DNA of 64,000 nucleotides, from assembly GCA_030280995.1 (NCBI GenBank), contig JASXTE010000002.1, positions 12,534,683 through 12,598,682 on the forward strand. The letters run 5' to 3'. Origin of the DNA: Hemileia vastatrix. Taxonomy: Eukaryota > Basidiomycota > Pucciniomycetes > Pucciniales > Zaghouaniaceae. Within the stretch, counting starts at the first letter, position 1, and each line of letters starts with the position of its first letter. The translations under genes were made by a program, and so were the position numbers. A model generated the notes under the pieces. The model was not told the origin of the DNA and did no database searches. It saw nothing but the letters and a program-made list of their open reading frames with translations. Below are positions 1-10,078 of this stretch, piece after piece.

Positions 1-1
1 T

Positions 2-736
2 GAAAATGACACAGAAAAAAGTAAAGATTCAAGTGATTTTGACAGTAAAATTTCATATAGTGATGAAAATGAAGTCTGTATGTTGGAAGATGATTTGTCC
101 ATCTTTGAAACTCCAATATTAAATATGGACTCAAATGAATCTTTAATGAATTTTGAGAATGCTGAAATCATTAAGGATATACAAGCTGATAACTTAAAAA
201 TGACACCTATCATGGTTCCAGCTATCATTTCTGGAGAAAATGTAAATATAGTATTGGACACAGGAGCTTCTGGTTCTGTTGTTTCTAAAAATACATTACA
301 GAAAATTGATAGTGAGTATAAGTCAAAGCTTGAACCCCTTCAAAGTAAAAATTGGAGAGGTTTTGAATCAGTACTACACCCCATTGGTAAATACAAAGCT
401 TCTGTTTTCTTTAAACATCAACATGGTTATGTTAGAGTAGCTTGTGACTTTTTAGTAATGGATAATACTAATTTTAGTAACTTTTTTATCATTGGAAATG
501 ACATTCTGACTAAGTTTGGTGTGAAATTAGACCCTGCTAATAATAATATTACAATTGGCATGAATGGTAAAAGGAAATTTAAAGTAAATTCTTTTAACAC
601 CCTCTTACACATTAAGTCAGTGATAAATATTCCATACAAGGGAAGAGAATCCAATAAAATGGAACTTCAGGAAAAAAAATTTTCAAAAGCATCATTTGGC
701 ACTCAGATAAGTAAATCTGAGAAAAAATATTTTTGA
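2..736 (+). pseudogene. gag-pol fragment with retroviral-type aspartic protease
   Basis: The frame is open from the window edge, so this is the tail of a gag-pol reading frame and the first visible ATG (80) is not a true start. The acidic, Asp/Glu/Ser-rich lead is followed by the protease active-site motif LDTGASGS (bases about 255-280) and a later hydrophobic IIGNDILTKFG typical of the protease C-terminal half. The protease would cleave the polyprotein in the virus-like particle. The frame ends at a TGA at 734-736. The following residues (DLIKAFPMTFAHG) continue in another frame, so a single-base frameshift, not a natural end, separates protease from reverse transcriptase. Confidence 0.85.
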
Positions 737-737
737 C

Positions 738-1261
738 TTAATTAAAGCATTTCCAATGACTTTTGCACATGGGACCAATGAGCTTGGCCTTGTAAAAGAT
801 CATGCAATGAAAATTAGTTTAACCTGTGATATGGATAATATTCCTGCTAGTCTTAAAAAGAAACTATGCCTTGCTTCACCAATGAAGAGGAAAGACATAG
901 AGGAAAATACTAAGATGTTATTAAAAATGAAAATTCTTGAGAAGGTTGAAACTACACCAAAATATTGTGTTATATCACCAGTGCTAATTTCTTATAAGCA
1001 AGATAAAGCAAGACTGTGCAGTGATTATAGAGCATTAAATGCATTTGAAGTAGATGATATTTATTCCTTGCCAAGGATAGCCTCTATACATGCTACCCTT
1101 AAAGGTTCTAAGTATATAAGTTGCCTAGATGGAAATAAAGGGTACCATCAGATTCCTGTAGAAAAGAATTCACAGAACTTTTTCTTGATAACAACACATA
1201 CGGGAATATTTAAATATGTCAGGATGCCATTTGGACCAAAAAATTCTCCTTCAGTATTTCA
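738..1261 (+). pseudogene. reverse transcriptase, N-terminal half (gypsy copy 1)
   Basis: This segment holds the finger and early palm motifs of a Ty3/gypsy reverse transcriptase: ARLCSDYRALN, then CLDGNKGYHQIPV with the first catalytic Asp, then the block KYVRMPFGPKNSPSVF. It should join the upstream protease in one frame and is separated only by a one-base shift. The reading breaks at 1261, exactly where a 686 bp solo LTR has inserted, and resumes at 1948 (FQKLM). Identity as RT is certain. It is not functional in this copy. Confidence 0.88.
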
Positions 1262-1947
1262 TGTTTGAATTGACGCAATGACTTTTCCTCCCTTTTGTCT
1301 TCTCACCTTTTGTCACTTAGTAATTACACTCCTATTAGCTATTCCTGCATAACTGTCCCTTGTATTTACACCCATCACAAAAATGTTTAGTAATAGCTTT
1401 TTCTGCTAGATCACGCATTTGAGCGTATCTACTTCTCTCTGCTTACCCCATTAATTAGAAATTAATCAACCCACTACATGTAACTAATCATCGCACCTGC
1501 AGTAGTCATTGGTCTCTTGAGGTTAAATAGGGTCTATCGACTACTATCTTTCCTCAGTTAACCAACGACTCCTGCAGGTGTGTATTTCTTATCTTTCTCT
1601 CCTCCTTCCCGTTATTTACTATCTTCTATCTCATGATCCTTAGGTATTTACTGCTTTGTACTCCCTTGAGCTCATCCACCTGCTTACTTGGGATTACTAT
1701 CGCTGCCCTAAGGTACTTTTTACACTTTCCTTGTCTTATCCTATACAAACTGTCTAGTCCACTTGCAATATAATAGTTAACCAACAACTCCTGCAGGTAT
1801 TTACTGCTTCGTACTCCCTTGAGCTCATCCACCTGCTTACTTGGGATTACTATCGCTGCCCTAAGGTATTTACTGCTTCGTACTCCCTTGAGCTCATCCA
1901 CCTGCTTACTTGGGATTACTATTGCTGCCCTAAGTCCTTGTCTTACA
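1262..1947. mobile_element. solo LTR inserted in reverse transcriptase, 5 bp target duplication
   Basis: The segment begins TGTTTGAATTG and ends CTTACA, the TG...CA ends of an LTR. It is flanked by direct repeats TTTCA at 1257-1261 and 1948-1952. Removing it rejoins the RT reading frame (SVFQ). The interior has no coding capacity. Three copies of a 69-73 bp minisatellite lie in its right half. The LTR has no visible match to the gypsy LTRs elsewhere in the window. Recombination between two LTRs leaving a solo LTR is the usual explanation. Confidence 0.8.
1642..1934. repeat. about 69 bp minisatellite inside the solo LTR (3 units)
   Basis: Units at 1642-1714, 1795-1863 and 1864-1934 share AGGTATTTACTGCTT, then CTCCCTTGAGCTCATCCACC, then GGGATTACTAT and CGCTGCCCTAAG. 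The last two are strictly head to tail. The first is separated by about 80 bp that include ACTCCTGCAGG, a phrase also seen at 1567-1577. Confidence 0.85.
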
Positions 1948-3747
1948 TTTCAGAAGCTAATGAATATAACAGTCCATAATGAAATGATTGAAGGATAGTT
2001 AATGGTATAAATTGATGAAATCATAGTCTTCTCTAAGACATATGATGAACACTTAATCCATTTAAAGAAGGAATTTCAAAAAATGGATGAAATAAAAATG
2101 ACCCTTGCATTGAAAAAATGTAAATTTGGGTTTGAGTCTTTAAAAGTGCTTGGTAATATTGTATCTGGCTTACAAATATGTGTAGACCAAAATAAGGTGG
2201 CTGCAATCAAGAATATTGGAATTCCTCAAAATTTAAAGGATGTACCATCTTTTCTTGGTATGTGTGGTTATTATAGACAATATATAAAGAAATATCAATT
2301 TATTTCTGCACCATTGACCACACTGATAAAGAAATCAGAAGCTTTCATTTGTAATAATGAAAGACAACAGGATTTTGATAAGTTGAAAGAATGTTTGATT
2401 ACAGCTCCTATCTTGGGATTACCAGATTTCCAATTGCCTTGTGTATTGTATACAGATGCAAGTTTTATTGGTCTGGGTGCTGCTTTGCATCAAAATCAAC
2501 TTATTGAAGGAAAAATGTCAGAAGTAGTAATTTGCTATATTTCACGTACTCTAAGAAGTAGTGAATTGATATATGGTGATACTCAACTTGAATGGTTTGC
2601 AGTAGCATGGGCTCTTGAGAAGCTACATTATTTCCTTGAAGACCAAATATTTGAGTCAATAACTGACTTTAGTGCAGTTAAGTCACTCTTAAACATGAAA
2701 ACTCATAATAGACATATGTTTAGATGGCAATTAGCTGCACAAAAATACAGAGGAAGGATGAATATTACACATAGAGCAGGAAACTTACACTCTAATAAAG
2801 ATCTGTTATCTAGATTACCTCTACCAAATAATGATGATAATCCTGCTTATGTTCCTGAAACAGAGATTATTAAAATTTATGGCATTTATATTGCAGATCT
2901 TGAGGATGAATTTATGCAATCAATTCTTGATAAATATGCTTCAGATCCTGACTTGAGTATACTTACTACAATATTAAATAATCCATCTAATGCTTCAATG
3001 AGTGTTTTGATAAAAGCATTGCCACATAAGTATAAAGATGCATTAGAAAAAGGAAAATCTTCCATTGAGGATGGTTTTATATATTACAAGAAGAAAGTAA
3101 GAAATGTAATTGTAATTCCTCCTTCAATAAAGGAGTTAATGTTAAATATATGTCATGTTGATATATTAGCAGGTCATTTTGACTTCCATAAAAAATTAAC
3201 CAGAGTAAAAAATACAGCTTGGTGGATTAACATGTCTGATGATGTTCAAAAATATGTTGAGACATGTGATTCTTGTCAAAAATCTAAAAGATTAACAGGC
3301 AAAAGAGCTGATTTATTACAACAACTTGAGCAACCGAAAGCTCCATGGGAAATAATTAACATGGACTTTGTAACAGGTTTGCCAATAGCAGGGCATAAGA
3401 GTTATAACTCCTGCTGGATAATTGTAGATAGATTTACAAAAATGTGTAAATTTATTCCTACCCACAAAGAAGTTTCTGAAAAGGACTTAGTTTTTTTATG
3501 GTGGACACAAATGTTAAATATAGCAGGTTTTCCAAAAGCAATAGTTTCAGACAGTTATCCAAAGTTTACTTCTGAGTTCTGGACATCACTTATGGATTTT
3601 TCAGGGTGTCAATTAAAACTTTCTACATCACACCATCCAAAAACTGATGGGCTAGCAGAAAGAATGATACAAACTTTAGAAGATATGATAAGAAGATATT
3701 GTGCTTTTGGTCTTGCTTTAAAGACAATAAAAAATTCATGCAAGTAA
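1948..3747 (+). pseudogene. RT C-terminus, RNase H and integrase core (gypsy copy 1)
   Basis: The frame resumes after the solo LTR. The RT active-site box that should read Y-x-D-D is destroyed: TAA-Ile-Asp-Glu at 2008-2019, followed by IIVFSKT. RNase H follows (YTDASFIGLGAALHQ, later LEWFAVAWALEKLHYFLE). The integrase zinc motif is next: HVDILAGHFDFH, then CDSCQKSK. The catalytic core has INMDFVTGLP (first Asp), VSDSYPKFTSEFW (second Asp; copy 2 has SDRDPKFTSEFW) and HHPKTDGLAERMIQTLED (Glu). The frame is lost near 3743. It is clearly a degraded pol. Confidence 0.92.
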
Positions 3748-4436
3748 CCCTTATTGTAGGTTTAGAATTTGCATACAATAGTACTGTACATTCTGTCACT
3801 GGCAAAAAGCCATTTGAGTTATGGTGGGGTTAAGTACCTAATACCCCTGCTAAAACCCTTAATAAATTGCCTAGATTGGATATCCATCCAGGTACAATAT
3901 CTTTTCTTCAGATGCAAGAATTATGCAAAAAGCATGCTCAAGAATGTATAAATAAGGCATTTAAGTATGAGAAGAAAAGATGGAATAAAGCCCATAAAGA
4001 ACAAATGCGCAAAGAGGGTGATGAAGTCCTTATTTCTAAACTAAATTTCAATTTAAATGGTAAAATTAATTTGAAGGATCCATTCATTGGACCATTTGTA
4101 GTAAAAAAGATGGTTGGTAACAATGCTGTCAAAGTTATTCTATATACACTATATGATAGAAAACATCCAGTATTTCCTGTTTCTCTTATAAAACCATACC
4201 ATTCTAATGATACTGCTTTATTTCCAAGAAGATCAGTAAGGCATAAACAGCAACCTGAAGAAATAGTTGAAAAGGCAGAAATTGAAAAGATACTTAAAAA
4301 GAGACACCTCACAAAAGAAAAGGGAGTTGAGTATCAATTAAGGTTTAAAAATAAATCAAGTGAATATGACCAGTGGATTCCAGAAGATGAAATCTCTGAT
4401 CTTAAAAATCTTTTGAAAAAACTTAAATCCAAATAA
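3743..4436 (+). pseudogene. integrase C-terminus with chromodomain (gypsy copy 1)
   Basis: Read one frame over from the integrase core, this continues as LIVGLEFAYNSTVHS and KKPFELWWG, has a stop at 3831-3833, then runs open to 4436. PRLDIHPGT and the lysine-rich segment EKKRWNKAHKEQM are followed by DPFIGPFVVKKMVGNNAVKV, a typical integrase C-terminal beta domain. The end (EIEKILKKRH, then VEYQLRFKNKSSEYDQWIP and DEI) is a chromodomain with its aromatic positions Tyr and Trp. This places the element among chromoviruses. Confidence 0.9.
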
Positions 4437-4554
4437 TACTGTTTATTTGAGTATATGTATCATAGAAAATTTAAAAATTATTTTTCTATTCACTCCTTAC
4501 TTATTAATTAAAATGTCTTAACATTTTTTTTATTGTTTTTTTTGGGTGAGGGAG

Positions 4555-4785
4555 TGTCACCCTAGGTATCTCCAGGACTGAGTAACTCTTATGTTTAAAA
4601 TAATATAACCTTAATTACATTAAGCTTATTACTTAAAAATAAGGTTAAACTACATATATATATGGTTATAATACATATATATATAATTATTACACTATTA
4701 TATGACTTATAGTAGTTTAAGTATCTTATCCATAGCCTAATAGTACTTATTAAGGTGTTAATGACTTCATAATAAACTTATATTA
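4555..4785 (+). mobile_element. 3' LTR of gypsy copy 1, truncated by Harbinger-like insertion
   Basis: It starts TGTCACCCTAGGTATC directly after a purine tract. Its part from about 4640 matches the LTR piece at 11339-11484 almost base for base (GACTTATAGTAGTTTAAG and TCCATAGCCTAATAGTAC). That second copy runs on past the point where this one is interrupted, so the break at 4785 is caused by the neighbouring DNA transposon. Confidence 0.8.
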
Positions 4786-4915
4786 GGGGGTGTCAGTTCT
4801 GGCAAATCCGCACTTAAATTAAGTGCGGATTTCAAACCAAATCAGCACTTACAAATCAGCACTTAAATTTTGCAAAAAAGTCACTTATTTCAAAAAAGGG
4901 TGTCAGTTATGACCT
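4786..4915. repeat. left terminal and subterminal repeats of Harbinger-like copy 1
   Basis: After the terminal repeat comes a 29 bp palindrome (4806-4834): AAATCCGCACTTAA, T, then AAGTGCGGATTT. Further AATCAGCACTTA and AAGTCACTTATTT variants follow. The first terminal phrase GGTGTCAGTT recurs at about 4899. Copy 2 has the same design at 21220-21345. Such motif clusters are expected as transposase or ORF1 binding sites; that role is inferred. Confidence 0.8.
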
Positions 4916-5155
4916 CAAATCAGCACTTTTTTCCCGTTTTTTTTCACAACCACATTTTGGCCACAAAACATCCCTTCCTTTCTTACCCCATCCCTGTCAC
5001 ATGTGACACACTGACCTTCCTCGCTACCTACCCATCAATCCTCGGCACACACCCCTTCCTGACATTTTCAATATTTTGACCAGGCATGTTTACATTCTTT
5101 TTTACTTATTTCTTCTACTTTTTAATCTTTTTTCTTGTTATGTGCCAGTTTCATA

Positions 5156-6485
5156 ATGCCTCCCAGACATTCCAAATCTCAAAAGGTAACTCAAAAATCT
5201 GCTTCGTCACAAAAGTCTCCTCGTAAAGCAAGCCCTACACCTGAAAAATCAAAGGCAGGTTCAGGTCAGCTTAAAAAGGATGATTATCTCATCATAATCA
5301 ACTTCCTTAAAATAAAATCAAATTTTGAAGCATGTTTTGGATGTGAAAAGTCCACTCGTATTGGACGTCCACCTTCTTCAAAGGTTAATGGCTACTTGTT
5401 GATGGCCAATGAAGTAAGGAAGAAAACAAGGGGGAGAATCGATATCAATCCTAAACAAATGAAGGAGAGATTTAAGAGTTACCAATCAAAATATAAAAAG
5501 ACTCATCATGCTGTAAATGAAACTGGCTTTGGTATTGACGATGATGATTTGGAGATTGGAATTACTACTGTTTCCGAAAAGCTCAATGTCATGTGTCCTT
5601 TCTATGAGGAAATGGATAATCTTTTTGGCACCCGAGTTGATGTAAACCCTTGGTTTCTACACGATACTACTAAGCATATACCTTCTGGATCCAAACCTTC
5701 CTATAATCCTCCCAACACACCTTTACTTGAAGAAGATCAATCCCCTCCACCTTCTAACCATAGTTCAGCTGAAGATGATCCCAACTATCAAGCAGAACAA
5801 TTATATCGCAGAAGATCTGAATCCTCAGAGGCCCAAAATTTAAATGTATGTTTACTTTTTGTTTTTTCTTCAATTCTTCTCTGAATTTCTCTTTCTTTCT
5901 AGTCTCCTCCTACTCAAACTCAATCTCCATTAAATTATCTCAATTCTGGAAATGTGAATACCTCTTTAGAAGCTGCTTTAGAAGAACTTCCTGAAGCCTC
6001 TTGTTCAAACTCCAAACTAAAGCGTCGAGCCTCAACTTCAATGAACTTGAACCATCTATTAAAACGTGGTAATACTTCAACAAGCTCATTTGGCTCCCTT
6101 GAGGATTATTTTGAAAAAAAAGATATAAGTAAGTTTTGTTTACTATATATCTTAATCATTAACTCATTTATTTATTTATTTCAATTTAATTTTCTCAGCG
6201 AAATCAACTATTGCAAATAATGCCCTTGACTTTGAGAAGATGAAGTTTGATCATATGCTAAGGAAAGATCAGCAAGCCTTAGATTTGGAAGAAAAAAAAT
6301 TTGAGGTAGAGCAGATGGAAAGAGTAAATGACCGTCAATTTCAAAGAGAAATGGCTACTTGTGAATTGGAAAAACAAGAGAGTTTTAAAAAAAAGATTTC
6401 ATTATGGAATGTGTTAAAAATGGCCAATCTTATGAGGACATTAAAAAATTACTTGACCTTTTCAATTGATAATTTGTTTTTCTAG
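5156..6485 (+). CDS. Harbinger-like ORF1: trihelix/Myb-like DNA-binding protein with coiled coil
   Basis: Three exons are inferred: 5156-5845, 5903-6128 and 6199-6485. The introns (57 and 70 bp) have GTATGT...TCTAG and GTAAGT...TCTCAG borders and join in frame, giving about 400 aa. The start MPPRHSKSQK is conserved in copy 2. The N-terminus is basic and Ser/Lys/Pro-rich. A conserved block follows (QLKKDDYLIIINFLKIKSNF, CFGCEKSTRIGRPPSSKV, QMKERFKSYQSKYKKTHH) that looks like a trihelix/Myb-type domain. The third exon is a charged coiled coil (LDLEEKKFEVEQMERVNDRQ). PIF/Harbinger elements normally encode such a second protein that helps the transposase bind DNA and enter the nucleus. The last 30 codons are frame-shifted against copy 2, so the C-terminus may be damaged. 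Confidence 0.75.
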
Positions 6486-6638
6486 TTAATTTAATTTTGT
6501 TTGATTTCTTTTTGGTAATATTTTCTTATATGCTGACTTATAAAAGGAAAAGAATATAGTATGTTATTTTTGACAAAAATTTGAATGTATAATAAAAATT
6601 TTCTATCTTTACTTTCTAGTCATTAAGTTTGCTTATCT

Positions 6639-6824
6639 AAATTTTTCTAAGTCATCAATTTCACATGTCAGATTTAAAAAATTGGCAATGCCCTCCCCTG
6701 CATTTTATTGAAACAAGGGGTGGGTACCACCAAATTTTTCTAAGTCATCAATTTCACATGTCAGATTTAAAAAATTGGCAATACCCTCCCCTGCATTTTA
6801 TTGAAGTAAAGGGTGAAAGTCATC
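6639..6824. repeat. 93 bp minisatellite downstream of ORF1 (2 units, copy 1)
   Basis: Units begin at 6639 and 6732, each with AAATTTTTCTAAGTCATCAA, then TTCACATGTCAGATTTAAAA and CCCTCCCCTGCATTTTATTG. The same pair of units is at 23128-23313 in copy 2. Reverse-complement, more diverged units are at 15840-16275, downstream of the third ORF1 copy. Confidence 0.88.
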
Positions 6825-7215
6825 AAAATTTAATATAATTACATAAATTAATTAATATATAAATAAGATATGTCAAGTATACTACTTTTAAAGTAATGAC
6901 AATTCCTTAAGCCAAAATGCAGATCAAGTCTAGAAACTAGGTTTGGGACTAAGGCTGGAGAGAGGGGTGAGGAAGGGTGTATGGGGTAGCGAAAAGGTTG
7001 GGAAAGAGTTGGAAGGGAAGATTAAGGGTTCCGAGGCATTTTAAATGAAGAAAAGGGTCTGGGAGAGGTTGAGAGGGGTGAAATGGGGATCAAAAGAGGA
7101 TGGCATACAATGGGGCTGGGAGGATAGCGAAAGGCATGGGAAGGGAGGACAAGCATGTGTTGATAGAATTGAAAGGGATGGAGATTGGTGCAAACAGAGT
7201 GTGAAAATAGGAGGA

Positions 7216-7249
7216 TGAACTATGTTCTTCGCGCGAAGAACAGAGTTCA
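7216..7249. repeat. 34 bp palindrome centred on CGCGCG
   Basis: The core GTTCTTCGCGCGAAGAAC (7224-7241) is a perfect 18 bp palindrome. Outer arms TGAAC and GTTCA pair across symmetrical 3-base mismatches. It lies in the copy-1-specific segment. Confidence 0.85.
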
Positions 7250-7624
7250 CTTCCATAAAATATTAGCTGAAACATAGTTTTTAATTCTGTAAAAACAGTT
7301 GTAAGTAATAGAAAAAGTCACTGTTTTTTTTATATGTAATCTGAAATTTTTTAATAAAATTATTGTATTTAAGAATTGCAATATTGTCAATCAATTTTTA
7401 TTGATCAAATTAATTTAATAAAGTATTATTTTAATAAGCTGTTTTAAAAAATACTTTGCATTGAGTAGACTCATGGAATGATTTTTTCTGGCTTCCATTC
7501 AGTTATCCTCACACTTTCACTATGTTTTCAATATAGATCCATTGTTATTTGTGTGATACTTCAAGTGAAAGTTCAGTATTACTTCAGTCTGAGTTCCATC
7601 TGATTTCCATCTGACTTCAAGTTG

Positions 7625-7663
7625 CAGACTTGCTAGCAAGTCCTCCCCCTATATTGCGTGGTG
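7625..7663 (-). repeat. GCTAGC-centred terminal-like motif (minus orientation)
   Basis: On the minus strand it reads CACCACGCAATATAGGGGGA, then GGACTTGCTAGCAAGTC. The same architecture (CACCAC, a short A/T stretch, a G run, a short palindrome around GCTAGC) is seen at 32942, 37355 and, inverted, at 47197. It marks the right edge of the copy-1-specific insert. Confidence 0.65.
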
Positions 7664-7832
7664 TTTGCTGAAAATATGCGATTTCATGTTGAGTTGATGA
7701 AAGAAAACACAGAGAGAAAAAAAAATAAGACTTTAACAGCAAATTCAAAAACCAAAAAAATATGCAAAAAAATTTACCATTCTCAGTGAATAATACATGC
7801 AAATTGATAATTTGAAGAGAAAGAGAAAAAAA

Positions 7833-9092
7833 TTAAAATTGCGTTGAAAAATGTTGGAGTGTTATTGGAAAGATTTTCGCCCTTATACTAGTTGATTGAG
7901 AAATAGAAGTGTTGGATATAGTCGGAGGTGAATCAACTTGTTCATCTTCATACAGCTCTAACCATTGATCTTTGAGGTCAGCAAGTAGGTTATGAAGTAT
8001 AGTGCAACACAGAATCCAGTTGATCACCGCCTCCATTTCAGATTTATTTCTAAGAGGACTTCTTAATTCCCTTAAACTAGAAAAACGGCCTTTCAAGATT
8101 CCAATAGAATGTTCAATATGGACTCTTGACTTTGCCAAATGATTGTTGAATTTGGCATTTTGACTGTCTTCTGAAGCTGCTCCCCAAAAAGCAGGAAGTA
8201 CATACTTTCCATTCACATAAGCAGAATCTGCAAGAAGATACTGATTTTCATCAAAGAATTTTTCAGGTTCATTTGAAATATGCATTCTTTGGAAGACGTA
8301 GGAGTCATGACATGAGCCAGGATAGCCAGCGAAGAATGATATAAATTTTTTGTTTACGTCACATATAAGCTGAACGTTAATTGAATATCTATAAAGAAGA
8401 TATATTTGTTTGTGTTAGTTTCAAGGAGGATGAAAGGAGTTAAAAATAATCTACCTCTTTTTACGGTCAAAGTAATTGTTTCCACCTTGAGCAGGTTTCT
8501 GGCTCAAAGGAATAGTAGTACCATCAACAAAACCAATACATCCTGGAAAGCCCTCTGCTTGCATAACCTGAGATGATTCAAGTCGCTCTTCTTTTGTTGG
8601 CCAGGTGAGAAGTTGAGATTCCAAGGAGTTGATGGCAGTGATACATCGTTTGGTATAAGTGTTAACTGAACCATACCCTAAATCAAAGACATTTTCTAAA
8701 CGTTTCAAAGCGGCTCCATTACCATTTGAACCCAAACGACATAGTGTGATGGCCAATTGAATTGAAGGATGTCGTTGTTCTTTTTGAGAATTATTGTGAA
8801 ATATGGGATGATCCTGAATAAGCTCAAGCAATTTAAGGAAACATTCCTGAGAAGTCCTGAACAGCTGTCTAAAACTGGGTGTAGATAGGTTAAGAAGTGT
8901 TTGGATGGTGTACTTGGGGGTATGAAGTACATGAGGCTTTCTGGGAAGAAGGTAATGTTTCCTGGCCATTTTTGATAAAACGACAAAATCTTCTTCTAGA
9001 TCAGAATCGGAATCAGAGTCCAAGAGCAGTTCAAGCGCCATGAAAGTCATTGCTTTATGTAATTTATCATGATTTGAAAGTGAGGAAGGCAT
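7833..9092 (-). CDS. HARBI1-type DDE transposase (Harbinger-like copy 1)
   Basis: Exon 1 is 9092-8455 and exon 2 is 8388-7833. The 66 bp intron (GTAGAT...TTATAG) splices FDRKKR to YSINVQLIC in frame, giving 397 aa, a normal length for the family. A serine/aspartate-rich N-terminus (LLDSDSDSDLEED) is followed by a helix-turn-helix-like region (residues about 65-150). The catalytic triad of DDE_Tnp_4 transposases is visible: Asp about 190 (GFVDGTTIPL), Asp about 241 (GYPGSCHDSYVF) and Glu about 305 (SRVHIEHSIGILKGRF). The gene converges with ORF1 and starts about 310 bp inside the right terminal repeat. No stop or frameshift is seen, so it could still make an active transposase. Confidence 0.92.
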
Positions 9093-9224
9093 GACTCTTA
9101 TATGATATGATATTAAGATGTAAGTGATGTACGATGTTTTGAGTTATGAAGTGTTATGCTGCGGAGTGCTGCGTATGAATGGGATGATGCTGACAAATCA
9201 GTGAAATGGGACTTGATGGTGAAA

Positions 9225-9399
9225 TCAGCACTTTTGGTTGAGAAAGTGCGGATTTGAGTGAAATAAGTGACTTATTTCATTTTGAAATCCACCAGTATTG
9301 GGGCTAGTGTGTTTTGGAAATCCGCACTTATTTAAGTGCGGATTTGGTCAAATTTAAGTGCGGATTTGTAAGTGCGGATTTGCCAGAACTGACACCCCC
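9225..9399. repeat. right terminal and subterminal repeats of Harbinger-like copy 1
   Basis: The motif AAGTGCGGATTT or its complement occurs at least five times between 9247 and 9381, including a palindromic pair AAATCCGCACTTATTT and AAGTGCGGATTTGG. It ends in the terminal repeat complement TGCCAGAACTGACACCCCC. Copy 2 has the same arrangement at 27595-27772. Confidence 0.82.
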
Positions 9400-9489
9400 T
9401 AATAAGTAAGGAGTGAATAGAAAAATAATTTAAAATTTCTATGATACATATACTGAATTAAACAGCATTATTTGGATTTAAATTTTCTC

Positions 9490-10078
9490 AAGAAATTTTT
9501 AAGATAAGAGATTTCATTTTCTGCAATCCACTGGTCATATTCACCTGTTTATTTTTAAACCTCTATAGATACTCAACTCCCTTTTCTTTGGTAAGGTGTC
9601 TCTTTTTAAGTATCTTTTCAATTTCTGCCTTTTCAACTATTTCTTCAGGTTTCTTTTTATGCCTTCCTGATATTCTTGGAAATAAAGCAGTATCATTAGA
9701 AAGGTATGGTTTTAAAAGAGAAATAGGATATACTGGATGTTTTCTATCATATGGCGCATATAGAATAACATCAACAGCATTGTTACCAACCATCTTTTTT
9801 AATACAAATGGCCCAATGAATGGATCCTTCAATTTAAAATTACCATTTAAATTGAAATGTAGTTTAGAAATAAGGACTTCATCACCCTCTTTGAACATTT
9901 GTTCTTTATGTGCTTTATTCCATCTTTTCTTCTCATACTCAAATGGCTTATTTATAAATTCTTGAGCATGCTTTCTGCATAATTCTTGCATCTGAAAAAA
10001 AGATTTTGTACCTGGATGGATATCCAATCTAGGTAATTTATTAAGAGTTTTAGCAGGGGTATTAGGTACATAACCCAA
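9490..10078 (-). pseudogene. integrase C-terminus and chromodomain (gypsy copy 2)
   Basis: The segment reads PRLDIHPGTKSFFQMQELCR, then DPFIGPFVLKKMVGNNAVDV, then the chromodomain start EIEKILKKRHLTKEKGVEYL. A stop follows at 9563, after which FKNK...W and EDE-like residues continue as chromodomain remnants. It is almost the same protein as 3743-4436 and would have bound histone tails at integration. Open upstream to 10078 (GYVPNTPAKTL). Confidence 0.85.

Larger units (their letters stand above)
1..4785 (+). mobile_element. Ty3/gypsy chromovirus retrotransposon, copy 1 (5' end outside window)
   Basis: The order protease, reverse transcriptase, RNase H, integrase, chromodomain is that of Ty3/gypsy chromoviruses, whose chromodomain guides integration in chromatin. 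The gag part lies left of the window. The coding body ends at 4436, a purine-rich tract (GGGTGAGGGAG) sits at 4544-4554, and the 3' LTR starts with TGTCACCC at 4555. The LTR is cut at 4785 by a Harbinger-like element. The copy is dead: there are frameshifts near 737 and 3743, a solo LTR sits inside the RT (1262-1947), and stop codons occur at 1996, 2008 and 3831. A second, inverted copy of the same family lies at 9400-11338. Confidence 0.9.
6941..7664. other. copy-1-specific segment between ORF1 and transposase, no gene
   Basis: Copies 1 and 2 agree up to GGTTTGGGACT and again from GTTTGCTGAAAATATGC, but what lies between differs completely. Here it is about 720 bp of purine-rich plus strand, then AT-rich DNA. 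In copy 2 the same interval holds a Tet-like oxygenase gene. The segment contains a long palindrome (7216-7249) and ends with a GCTAGC-centred motif (7625-7663) whose outer end reads GTGGTG. I see no convincing coding sequence. Confidence 0.6.
4786..9399. mobile_element. PIF/Harbinger-like DNA transposon, copy 1 (two genes)
   Basis: Terminal inverted repeats are GGGGGTGTCAGTTCTGGC at 4786 and its complement ending at 9399. They enclose ORF1 (5156-6485, +) and a DDE transposase (9092-7833, -) that converge towards the centre. The ends carry many copies of a subterminal motif AAGTGCGGATTT. Flanking trinucleotides are TTA on the left and TAA on the right. Harbinger elements duplicate TWA, but these two are not identical direct repeats, and the flanks come from different gypsy segments. 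Copy 2 (21220-27772) is about 90 percent alike by eye in the shared parts. Confidence 0.88.

Noticed and set aside
1626..1901. 91 aa protein with internal repeats
   Set aside because: It is the translation of the minisatellite inside the solo LTR. The repeated peptide reflects DNA repeats only.
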